From Mytilus californianus (lineage: Eukaryota > Mollusca > Bivalvia > Mytilida > Mytilidae), in assembly GCF_021869535.1 (NCBI RefSeq), contig NW_026262582.1, forward strand, positions 57,362,851 through 57,426,850: a stretch of DNA of 64,000 nucleotides, read 5' to 3'. The position numbers and the translations under genes were made by a program. Below the pieces are notes generated by a model that had not been told where the DNA came from, ran no database searches, and was given only the letters and a program-made list of their open reading frames with translations. Position 1 is the stretch's first letter; every line of letters starts with the position of its first letter. This document shows positions 24,460 through 34,226 of this stretch, piece after piece.

Positions 24460-26990
24460 TTTCATCATATACGAAAGTGTTGTTTTCTGCCTCTTCTTCA
24501 CTTGTAAGTTCCAGTGGTTGCATAGAAGAAATTTATGCTTATAGTTTCCTATTTGAACCCTTTCGGTCATTGACCGGAAAACTGACTAATAAAGTCTACC
24601 AAACTTAAAGAAATATCGGATGGTCCACAAAGTATACTTGTGAAATCAAAAAATTGGTGAAATAAAGAAAACAGATAGAACATAGTACATGAAACTTTAT
24701 TTATGATTGAGTATCATTAGCCTAAAGTTGATTATCCTCATCATTATTTCATCTGATCACTGTATTACATTTTTGAAACAGGCAAATCTGTTTTCGGAAT
24801 ATTTTTACAATGTAAAAGCAAACCAGAAAAGCCTACTACTGTTTGAACATTGCAGGATGTCAAATTAGTAAAAGCTTGACCATTACAGTCTCGGGGTGAA
24901 ACGTCGATCTTTGTCACGTTCATTTAGTTAGTTTATTTGTTGCGTTGTGTTTAAATATTACATTAAATGACAATTTTGTTCTTGTTATGGAAAGATATTG
25001 ACAAATGGAAGTGTTGGTGTCCTTGAAATTTGTTTATCTTACATGGAATTTATAAGAATTGTATAGACTATTGAATAAAATATTTGTTTAGAATGTACAC
25101 GATTGGATTTCAAATTGCCTCAATTGTTTCATAAATTTGTTACAATCTCGTAGATTATACGAAATATCAAAAATATTATTAATGCTGATGTTTGATATAT
25201 TGAGCTGGATTTACGTCCAGAACGACCCGTTATTTAACCATAATTTAACCATTCTGTCTAAGTGTTATCATGACTTGCTGTTTTACAGAGAGTGCATGAT
25301 TTCTCTGGGTCCCTCTCTGTAAATCATCCCTAACCAGGTCTGAGAGCACCAAAATACTCCGTCTGCCAAATCTGTAAAATCTAAAGATAACGCATTTTTG
25401 TCGCGAAAATGTCGCGGTCTTCTTTGGTGAGGAACATTGTGTATTGCAAAGGCAGCCATGTTTAACGCAGTCGTTAGTATTTAATCATGGGTAAAAAAAT
25501 GATTAAATTTAGCAAGATTTTAACACCAAAGTTAACGATATTATTTTTGAACAACACTTAATATTCTCGTTAAATTATAAGGGCATGTTAACGACAGTTT
25601 TACACAGTCGTTAGGCTAACGACACTTTTGAACAACTGTACCCTGATGTCTATTCATATTTAGAGTAGACTATAAATTTACCGACTAATAAGTCAACTCG
25701 GACCGTCTATAAAGTCAACACGGACAGTTTATAATGACAACTTTGACAAAGTATATCGACATGGCCGGTTGGTAAATCTTTTGGTCAGTTAACATGTTTC
25801 GGCTATTGTTTTCAGCAGACCCGGCACACACTGACGGAAGATGTTGTGAAAAGAGTGCAATCATAAACAAAAGTTGTAAAAAATATACTTTACAATTTGT
25901 CGTTGTTGTTTTCAGATTTAAAAATCTTCCAATGATTGCAAACAAACCTGATCATCCTTGGCCTTTCATCTATTAAAACATCAACAAGTACAAATAATAT
26001 GAAACATTAGCGGCAAATTGTACCAAAATAAATTGAATAACTGTCAAACTTGGAGGATTATGTTCCAAGCCTACAAAGTGAGAAGATCGTTAGGCAATTA
26101 TTCACAAGCGGCAGAAGTAATAATCAATATTTAAACGTTGAATTAAGATACGATCTTCAGAACTGATTGTTCAGTGTTTGAAACTGCTGGTGCAAAATAC
26201 ATATATAACGTTTTGAGACTTAGGCATTTGGTTTATGGTACAAACAGTGTTGTGTCGAGGTTTTGTGGACTTAACCCAAGCAAATTTCAATGAGTGTTTG
26301 TTTATAAGACAATGCCTTTGTGTTGCTCTGAGTTTCTGTACATTTGGTTTTAAGGTGTCAGACAGCTTTCGTACATGTTATAGTAATCTGCTTCTTAAAA
26401 GGTTCAAAACATGTGGTAAAAATCATAGGGTTCAAACGGATATTAATTGTGATAGGTTTGAAACAGATTCTATTTATACAGACCTTCGGAATTAACACCT
26501 AATTGAAAAGCTGTACTTAAGAGATGACGATAGGAAGAAGTAAGTTTAAAAGAGACCCTAGACGACTGCTCATATTGGCTGTGTTTAATATCCCTCAAGA
26601 TGTGTAAAGGAGTAACTTCCTGTGTATATGGCGTTCAATACCGCAATCAGTCAGTCATGGTATGTTTTCCCTTCTCGTTCCCATTCTTTTTTTTATATAA
26701 TCTCTTCCTCAAGATGCCCTTTAAGGATTTTCTTAATATTTTCTAACATGTTCTCGCTCCCTTTTCCTCCTTTTATCGTCATTTCATAAGTTTTAAAGAA
26801 AATTTCAAACAAACTTACTGCCTGCTTCCAAATTTATAAGTAATAAATCATTGATAAGAACATAACAAAATGATTAAAGAATATACAGTGTAATTAAATT
26901 ACGGAAATGCGTCATCTTTAACAAGAAGGGCATACTGGATCTTAATAATTTGTATTAAACCTTAAATATGACAGTTTTTAAAAAAATTGC
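24460..26990. other. Non-coding stretch
   Basis: No gene supported. The frame at 26235-26495 (86 codons, seven cysteines) has no signal peptide and no recognised spacing. At 25480-25640 several TTAACGA words are clustered, without further structure that I recognise. Confidence 0.4.
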
Positions 26991-27002
26991 TATTAGGGGA
27001 AA

Positions 27003-27016
27003 AGGGGGGGGGGGGC
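27003..27016 (+). repeat. Poly-G tract
   Basis: An uninterrupted run of about 13 G follows AAAA. It is a simple repeat with G-quadruplex potential. Confidence 0.8.
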
Positions 27017-27284
27017 AATTACATGTTCTTAATTGTGATGCAAACAAATTTCGTCAGATCTGTGTTACCGATTATATCTGCCTTGCAAAAATCAAAATGA
27101 TGAAACTCGATAGGACAATCGAACACATTACCGTACAAACCAAATAAAGTGACACGTACTCAAGAAATCTCGGCAAATTCTTCATATAATATTGATATTT
27201 ACGTAACCAAAATCCCGTCCTCTTTTTCTCGATTGCATGTGACACCACCTAATGAAACTTATCAACGGATGTGTACTTGCATAA

Positions 27285-27540
27285 GCAACACGACGGGTTC
27301 CACATGCAGAGCAAGAACTGCTTTCTCTTCGTAAGCACCTGCGTTCACCCTCCCCTAGGTTTTTGATAAGGTTCGTGTTGCTCAAAATTTAGTTTTCTAT
27401 GTAGTGCTTTGTGCACTTGTTCGCTCTTTCGTCATTTTTCGGGCGGGTTGCAATGGCGTTGTATGTTTTTCTTCGACTTGTTAGTTTTGCATGTCCCTTT
27501 GGTATCGCCCTCCTCTTTATTTAACATATGTTTCCAAACA
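27285..27540 (+). repeat. Dispersed repeat family R2, copy
   Basis: Contains GGTTCGTGTTGCTCAAAATT, then CGTCATTTTTCGGGCGGG, AATGGCGTTGTATGTTT and GTCCCTTTGGTATCGCCC. Short ORFs on both strands across it are not genes. Confidence 0.65.
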
Positions 27541-27544
27541 CAGG

Positions 27545-28235
27545 AAATAGGCGACTTCTTATGGTAAAGGACCAACTGAACACACTTTATAAGCAAGGTG
27601 TCATATGTGTAATCTGCCAAAATCTTATCTCCATGTCATGTTATAACATTATACGCATATTCATTTCGTTGAGAAAATGATTTTGTGATATGTAATTTGT
27701 ATATGTCTAGGAGTATAAGTTATCACGAGAACGGCATCTAACAGGTGTTAATCCTATACGTCGGTGTCCCAATTGGTTGCATAGAAGAGTTTCAAATCTT
27801 TATATTTTTATATTAGAACCCTCAGTGTTTATCAAAATAACTTACATAGAGGAGAATGAGATTGTTCGATAGTTTATAATACTAAGAGAGGACATTGTTA
27901 TTGAAGATAAAACAAGTAAATATGTGCAGAATGGGGAATGGGTAAAGTTTAACCTCATAAGTCTCAGGATAAAAATGTAGTATGTCACATAAGTTAACTA
28001 TAGACAATTATAGTTTTTGAATAAAAACGATTTCTTTCGATTCTCACATACAGCAAATTGTTAACCGAAGAATAACAATGGCTTGGCCTCGGTTCACAAT
28101 GTTTTTTTCTGGAGTGACTATCTACTCTATCAGGCGTTCAGCTATGTCTTATTTAATGTATTATACTGTGTTTGTTCTGTTATCATTGTCTTATTTTATG
28201 GATTTTGTTTTCTCTTGTCAGTTTAAAAAACTGTT
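27545..28235. other. Non-coding stretch
   Basis: No supported feature. Confidence 0.4.
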
Positions 28236-28239
28236 GTAT

Positions 28240-28650
28240 GATTTCCAATGAGATTACTCATGATCAACCTGAGACCATGAGAACATTTGAACCGGTTCAA
28301 AAGAGAAACCCTGATTTATACTAGAAACAATAAACGAATAACAAATATGGCAGCAAGCAACGAAAACCACTGAGTTATAATATATATACAGGCTCCTGGC
28401 TTGGCACCTAAAGAATGTGGCAGAGTTGTTTTAACATTCAATCTTCCCTAACATGGGATAGGGGTAACAGCAGAACAAAAGACAAACTATAATAATCAGT
28501 TGGAAAAGGCTTGACTCATCAAAGCTACGCTTAGCAAAGAAAAAACCCAACCATAAAGACAAAAAACACACAAAGTACATATATAAGAAAACTCAAAGTT
28601 ACCAAAAGTTACTTTAAAGCCAATTCTAACTAATAGGTAAATCATCCCCC
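28240..28650 (+). repeat. Dispersed repeat family R1, copy
   Basis: GATTTCCAATGAGATTACTC, CAACGAAAACCACTGAG, GGCTCCTGGCTTGGCAC, TAACATGGGATAGGGGTAAC and CAGTTGGAAAAGGCTTGACT occur in R1 order. It ends at CCAATTCTAACTAATA, just before a family-2 PLE tail. Confidence 0.65.
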
Positions 28651-28699
28651 CACCAAACCCAATTCAAATATCAATCATAAAACTAGTGTACATTATTGT

Positions 28700-28850
28700 T
28701 TAGGGGCCAGCTGAAGTCCGCCTCCGGGTGCGGGATTTACTCGCTGTGTTGTAGACCCATTGGTGGCCTTGGGCTGTTTTCTGCTCTTTGGTCGGGTTGT
28801 TTCTCTTTATTTGCCACATTCCCCGTTTCCATTCTCACTTTTAATGTTGT
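28700..28850 (+). repeat. Solo 3' tail of PLE family 2
   Basis: TTAGGGGCCAGCTGAAGTCC, CCTCCGGGTGCGGGATTTAC, AGACCCATTGGTGGCC and TCTTTGGTCGGGTTGTTTCT end at CCGTTTCCATTCTCAC. The same terminal words occur at 32714-33020 (inverted), 37.4-38.15 kb and 39.66-39.95 kb. Confidence 0.7.
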
Positions 28851-28859
28851 TTTCATTGG

Positions 28860-29595
28860 TTGATACGAGATGATCGAAGTTGATAAAATGAATCTGCTGT
28901 GTTATTCATAACTTACAAATACCAATGGTACGTTTCTATTATATAGATTTACGGTAACTATTGAATTGAATTATTCGAATCACTTAAGTTTTCTTCTTTT
29001 TTTTTTTGACAATTATATCAGACCTGTATAGTTGCACTTAAAACGATCAAAATATCGATATTCAACTTTGTTATAGTCAATTGGTTCTCTATTGTCGTTC
29101 TATCAACTTTTATTATTCCTTAATTCAAATTTTCTCTTTTATTCTTTTGTTGTTTGCATTACTCTTTTAATTCTGGTTCCTAGTAGAATGCAGTGACGAT
29201 GCATTCTTACAAATATGAATCAATCAAAAACGGAAGTGAAATTATAAACATGCAGAAATTGTGATGTATCTTTTTGTGTATGAATTGATCTTTTCAAGCG
29301 CCTTTATGTAGCTGAAAAAGAAGTTATTGATTGGCCAATAATACTGGGATTCATAGAGCATATTAATTTGTTTTGTATAAGATGTTATGCACGTTATTGC
29401 GTCTCAATTGGTAACGTCAAAATAAGACGTTTTGAGCCGGTAATCGAAGATATTTATTTTTGTCGGTAATTTTTTTCTGATCGATATGGATACTTCTAAG
29501 TCCTGAATATGCCTGAAATACTTCCAACTTCCTTAAATCTGAGATGAGCGAGGAAGCTCTCGATTTTGCTTTAATAAAAAAAGTGTGGGTGTTGT
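28860..29595. other. Non-coding stretch
   Basis: No supported gene. Confidence 0.4.
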
Positions 29596-29599
29596 TTGT

Positions 29600-30775
29600 T
29601 TGTTTTGGTTTGTTTTGGTTTTTTGTTTTTTTTTTTTTTTTGGGGGGGGGGGGGGGGGAGGGTGGTTGATAAGTGAAAGGGTCTTACATAAAAAGTTAGA
29701 TATAGAAGAAAAAATAATTGTATTCATCCAATATGTTTCACAAGTTTTGAAAATAAACATCTGAGTTTTTATCCTCTCGTAATACAGCCCTTTCACAACC
29801 TTAGAAAGTCGGCTAAACGTACAACCCCAGTCATCTAAAATATTTTTTATATTATGAAGCCGTTTTTTATATATTCCACTCTGTGGATTCTGGCAATTTT
29901 CCTGAGCAAAATCAAGAAGGTCACTTGCCGTCTGAATTTTAGTTTTACCCCCGGAGCACGGCGTAGTCCGCTTATTCTTTAGAAAACCACCATCAGCATC
30001 GTGTGGGCCTTTGCCATGCGAGGTTTCAAAATAGTTTCTAATTAAAACGTCATATCCTAGATCGGACCTACGTTTACAAACATCGCCCATACAGTTTCGG
30101 CTTTTTACTGAGCACTGCAACCGTCGGTAAATTCGTGCATAATCTTTATTTCAGAAGATATCGATTTCAAATATTTCGAAATGGCGGTTTGAACATATCC
30201 CGTATAGTGCTGGTCATGATCCAAGTATGGACTAATGACAAAAAACTGTTCATTACTAACTATTACCGGTCAATCTAATGTGATGTCGATCCCGTCGACC
30301 TCTAAAATAGCATGCCTATTTAAAATTGTAACATGTATGCTAACCTCTGTTCTCTGAAAGTATAATGATTGGATTTCAGTCCGGTCGGAACATCGATAGT
30401 TCTCAGAAAAATCGTGAATACAAACCGCGTGATTGGTTGGAAGATTTTGAGCAATATTTCTATATTGTTCACTTTGCCATTTATCTTTATTTTAATGAGC
30501 CGGAAAGGTTGCAAGTAGTGATTTGAAATGGTTAAACATTTCGCCAGGTTTTATTATTTTTTTACTGACTAACATAAGTTTCGTTCTTATTTTTCTGCCT
30601 TTTAAGTTAATTTTAGTGTATTCAAATTTATCCCATTTGATGTCGCAAGCATTTTTAGATGTGTCTAGTTCTTTGTCGTGAAAGTACAATTTTCGACTCC
30701 ACATTCTTTGCAACTTTGCATACGGTGCAGTCTTATCACATAAAGTTTCATCACATATGTCATTCAAATGTTCAA
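29600..30775 (-). pseudogene. DDE/RNase H-like transposase-like protein, broken
   Basis: Minus-strand translation across several stops and frameshifts gives one coherent protein. It reads CDKTAPYAKLQRMWSRKLYF and PGEMFNHFKSLLATFPAH near 30750-30490, HAVCIHDFSENYRC near 30400, a YFQRTEVSIHVTIL stretch, IMHEFTDGCSAQ near 30120, and NYFETSHGKGPHDADGGFLK near 30000. The spaced acidic positions in DFSENY, FTDGC and HGKGPHDA suggest a DDE-type transposase fold. I remember the same motif set from unnamed cnidarian and mollusc proteins but cannot name the family. The N-terminus is cut off by the LINE at 30785. The C-terminus fades before the T/G tract. Probably a dead DNA transposon. Confidence 0.6.
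29624..29660 (+). repeat. Poly-T/poly-G compound tract
   Basis: A run of about 17 T is followed directly by a run of about 17 G. The same arrangement appears at 45130-45155. Minus-strand frames across it show artificial proline and lysine runs. Confidence 0.8.
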
Positions 30776-30789
30776 TAACTGGTAAGTTC

Positions 30790-31528
30790 TCTTAGTTCAA
30801 GTCTAGATTACTTGCATGCAATTTTTTCCAAAAGAATTCGGACCTCTATATGCTGCCAAAGCGAGTCTAAAATAATGTATTTTCAAATTTTTCTTAAAAA
30901 GTTCGATGGAATATTCATGTCTTAGATTGCTACGAAGATTGTTCCAGAGGCTCGCAGTAGCTTGGTCGAAACTTCTTTCTCCTTAAATTTTGGTTCGTAC
31001 ACAAGGTTGTATTAGTCACATTGCATTTTCCGATCTAAGAGATCTTGATGGTTGATAGGCGCTAATAAGTTCCTCAAGATAGACAGGCGCTAGGCCATGT
31101 AGGATTTTGAAAGTATATAAAAGCAGTTTATATTGTATTCGGTACTGCACCAGGATCCAATGAAGTGACACAAGAACTGGTGTAATATGATGGTGTTTCT
31201 TGGTACATGTAACGAGCCTAGCTGCCGTATTCTGTACTCGCTGTAACTTATTGACTAAACTAGCATTTAGTTCATGTAGCAGAGCGTTTCCGTAGTCTAG
31301 ACGTGACGTGACAAACGAACAGACTAAAGTTTTACAGGCATCCTCAGTGATATATTGCCGAATTCGACCAATGTTCCGAATTTTGATGTAGCACGACTTC
31401 GCGACAGCATTGACTTGCTTTTCCATGCTCAATGTCCTATCAAAATAAACACCAAAGTTTTTGACCACAGATGCATTGCTAACTATTGATCCATCAAATG
31501 ACAGATGACAATTCGAAAATTCCTTCAC
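30790..31528 (-). pseudogene. LINE RT C-terminal domain
   Basis: CHLSFDGSIVSNASVVKNFG, SRLDYGNALLHELNASLVNK, LQRVQNTAARLVTCTKKHHH, LHWILVQYRIQYKLLLYTFK and LAPVYLEELISAYQPSRSLR form the thumb/connector typical of CR1/L2 LINEs. Past the stop at 31016, the frame-shifted GERSFDQATASLWNNLRS corresponds to the usual 'RSF..AAP.LWN.LP' ending. 170 codons are uninterrupted. Confidence 0.85.
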
Positions 31529-31529
31529 A

Positions 31530-32710
31530 CGAGTTTTTGGTGTAAATTATATCAGTTCCGTTTTGTCTTGGTTCAGTTTCAGCATGTTTAAGCACATCCA
31601 TTTACTAATGTCAGCTAAACAAGTCTCTAGACTTGTGTAGATATGTTGTCCCAATTATCGAGTGGTTTGATAACTAGGTAGACTTGAGTGTCATCAGCAT
31701 ATCTATGATAGTTAAAGTTGTGACGCCGACATATTTCACTGATCGGATTTGTAAAAATACAATACAAGCGGGGGTCCCAAGACCGAACCTTGCGGAACGC
31801 CATATTTAATGTTTATTACATCTGACAATATGGAACCAATTGCAACACGTTGAGTTCGACTATCAAGATAGGATCTCATCCACGACAGCGCTGATCCAGT
31901 TATGCTGTAAGAGTATTCTAACCGATTGATCAGGATGGGATGGTCGATAGTGTCGAATGCAGCGGATAGATCCAGCATAACAAGTACCGCACAACAGTTA
32001 TTATCGAGTGCCAATGCTATATCATGGTGGACCCTTAGTAGAGCTGTTTCTGTTGAATTACAAGCACGATATGCTGACTGCATGTTGTCGAAAAGTGAGT
32101 TTGCTTCAAGATGCTGTTCGAACCGAGTTTCACTCACCTTTTCTAGGATCTTTGACGTAAAAGGCAAGTTCGAAACGGGACGATAGTTTTTTTTATCTCA
32201 TCAACGTCAAGACCAGGTTTTTTTTCAACAAAGGTCTTAAAATTGCCCTTATAAAATGCTGGAACATGCGATTCTGCCATTGAAGTGTTTACTATCTTGG
32301 TTATGATATGTGGTAAGCTGTCGAGGCATGATTTTAAGAGGTAAGTAGGAATTGGGTCGAGTTCGCATGACTTTACCGGAGCTCTCTTGGTTATCTTTCG
32401 TACTTGTGACGAACATGTGACGCTGGTGAAAGCAAAGTTAGCGGATTTCCAACGAATTTTACATCGGCTTTAAGGGCATCATCAATTTCTGTTAATGGGT
32501 TGTTCGATTTACTCAGATTGTTCCGAATTGTGTCTATTTTTCCAACGAAGAATTCACCAAATCTATTGGATAATGCATGTTCGTTCTAATGTGATGGTAA
32601 TATAGTTTCTGCTTTATTTCCCATGAGATTGTTCGTAAGTTTATGCAGTTGTTTTTGGTCGTTTCCAATTTCTAGTTTTTTGTTAGAAAAGTACTCATTT
32701 TTACATTTCA
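31530..32710 (-). pseudogene. LINE reverse transcriptase core
   Basis: Resumes after the insertion with NEYFSNKKLEIGNDQKQLHK, LSNRFGEFFVGKIDTIRNNL, then FTSKILEKVSETRFEQHLEA and the motif-A stretch VLVMLDLSAAFDTIDH (near 31940-31980). GVPQGSVLGP lies near 31780, and after a frameshift HRYADDTQVYL with the catalytic YADD at 31690-31701. All three RT active-site aspartates are therefore still encoded, but frameshifts and stops separate them. The longest clean frame is 32167-31736. Confidence 0.85.
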
Positions 32711-32713
32711 AGA

Positions 32714-33020
32714 GAATAAAATTGAGAATGGAAATGGGGAATATGTCAAAGAGACAACAACCCGACCAAAGAGCAGATAACAGCCGAAGGCCACCAATGG
32801 GTCTTCAATGGAGCGAGAAAATCCCGCACCCGGAGATGTGCCTCAGCTGGCCCCTAAATAAAAATGTGTACTAGTTCAGTGAAAATGGACGGCATACTCC
32901 AAAACATATAAATGAACTAAAATTAAAAACATACAAGACTAACAAAGGCCAGAGGCTCCTTCCTTTGGGACAGGCGCAAAAATGCGGCGGGGTTAAACAT
33001 GTTTTGTGAGATCTCAACCC
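32714..33020 (-). repeat. PLE family 2 tail
   Basis: Plus text contains AAATGCGGCGGGGTTAAACA, TGTACTAGTTCAGTGAAAAT, CTGGCCCCTAAATAAAAAT and GACCAAAGAGCAGATAACAG, the complement of the tail at 39.66-39.95 kb. Confidence 0.75.
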
Positions 33021-33349
33021 TATTCCCCTATATCCCAATATAGAATAAAGAAACACACAGCAATACGCACAGTAAAACTCAGTTTAAAAGAAGTCCGAGT
33101 CCGATGTCAGAATAGGTAACAAAAGAAACTAAGGAAAATGACAATGATACATAAATAAACAAAGGACTACTAGCAGTTACTGACATGCCAGCTCCAGACC
33201 TCAATTAAACTGATTGAAAGATTATGTCTTCATCATATGAAAATCAAGCACAATCCCTCCCGTTAGGGGTTTAGTATCATACCATCAGAAAATATATGAG
33301 AAGAACATAACCCGTATCATGCCAACAATAGGTTTTAGAATAAATGTGT

Positions 33350-33785
33350 TTATTTCCGATGCAAAGACCCTATTAGTGAATCAATATTAGTACCAAAATA
33401 TGCCATTCTTAGTGACTTGACAACAGTATTGTAACTATATCCCTTCTGAATAAGTCTGTTTAAAGGTTCGGTTAGCTTTTGAGGTACATGCCGACATTTT
33501 TGTGCTTTGTAAAGAATATTACCATAAAAGATTGGATGTGAAATACCTGAACGTTTAAGATGTCTTCATGTTGATTTATATTTACGAATGATGTCCTTGT
33601 ACCGATGATAAAATTTAGTAAATGTTTTGACAAGTTTGGGATATCGAAAACCCTGGTGTAATAATTTTTCAGTAATACAGAGTTTTCTTTCGCTAAAATC
33701 AAATACGTTGTTACATACACGAGCGATTCGAACAAGTTGAGATATATAAACACCATAAGAAGGATGTTTGATTGTACACTTTTGT
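33350..33785 (-). pseudogene. PLE family 2 RT C-terminal fragment
   Basis: Read in the proper minus frame it gives HPSYGVYISQLVRIARVCNN, VFDFSERKLCITEKLLHQGF, RYPKLVKTFTKFYHRYKDII, then GISHPIFYGNILYKAQKCRH and NTVVKSLRMAYFGTNIDSLI before a stop. The YGVYISQL.R.AR signature is shared with the Naiad-type copies, but the extension with FYGN.LYKA and MAYFG defines a separate family. One internal stop is present. The 150-codon frame on this strand starts in LINE sequence and runs out of frame through it. Confidence 0.75.
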
Positions 33786-33789
33786 CCCT

Positions 33790-34225
33790 ATAAATCTGCT
33801 TGTGCACCTCTAAATTTGTTTTACGCATTTGTCTCTCAGCTTTTCGGCGTTCTCTTTTTGCTTCATGCAATTCATCGGTATACCACTGCGTGTTAGGTCT
33901 TAGCAAAATGTCTTTTGTTTGCAATGGAGCATGTTTATCAATGATAGTTTGAACTTCAGAGTTAACTCTTTAACAAGTTCATCTGATGATTCCTCCGGAT
34001 TACAAAGAACGGCAGAATTTTTCAAGTCAGTGATGAGATCTTTGACTGCTATATCAGGATATTTCCGAAATGTCACTGTTTTGCGCTGTTTTTGAGGTTT
34101 AGAGATGTTAAGTTGTGAAGAAATTGCCAGATAATCGCCAGAGGGTTTGCCGAGGAAAAGAGGAAATTCCTTCCTGTTTACTTTACCAATAGAGGAATTG
34201 ATGCAATCAACATCAGCAACGTTCT
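33790..34225 (-). pseudogene. LINE endonuclease end and EN-RT linker
   Basis: Two frames combine: SSIGKVNRKEFPLFLGKPSG, DYLAISSQLNISKPQKQRK and TVTFRKYPDIAVKDLITDL match the end of an AP endonuclease (the SDHLAI region is present as GDYLAI). Then HAPLQTKDILLRPNTQWYTD and ELHEAKRERRKAERQMRKTN form the basic linker, with VHKQIYRDK at the insertion site. The catalytic first half of the endonuclease is missing. Confidence 0.75.
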
Positions 34226-34226
34226 A

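Larger units (their letters stand above)
32714..33787 (-). mobile_element. PLE family 2, 3' part, inserted in the LINE
   Basis: Minus-strand order: RT C-terminus (33785-33350), UTR, then the family-2 tail (33020-32714) ending in CCATTTCCATTCTCAATTTTA-like sequence. The flanking LINE linker continues on both sides, so this copy landed after the LINE. It is heavily 5'-truncated. Confidence 0.75.
30785..34226 (-). mobile_element. CR1/L2-like LINE, 5'-truncated and interrupted
   Basis: On the minus strand the order is the end of an AP endonuclease domain (34225-33925), the EN-RT linker (33924-33790), a foreign insertion (33787-32714), the rest of the linker (32710-32170), the RT (32167-31530) and the C-terminal domain (31528-30790). 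The domain order and motifs are those of the Jockey superfamily, most like CR1/L2. The 5' end falls within the endonuclease, beside the PLE copy starting at 34227. The 3' end abuts the transposase-like pseudogene, suggesting insertion into it. Confidence 0.8.

Noticed and set aside
26235-26495. Cysteine-containing 86-codon ORF
   Set aside because: No signal peptide, no recognised cysteine spacing, no splice context. It is compatible with chance.
31926-32186. 86-codon plus-strand ORF
   Set aside because: Antisense to the LINE RT core.
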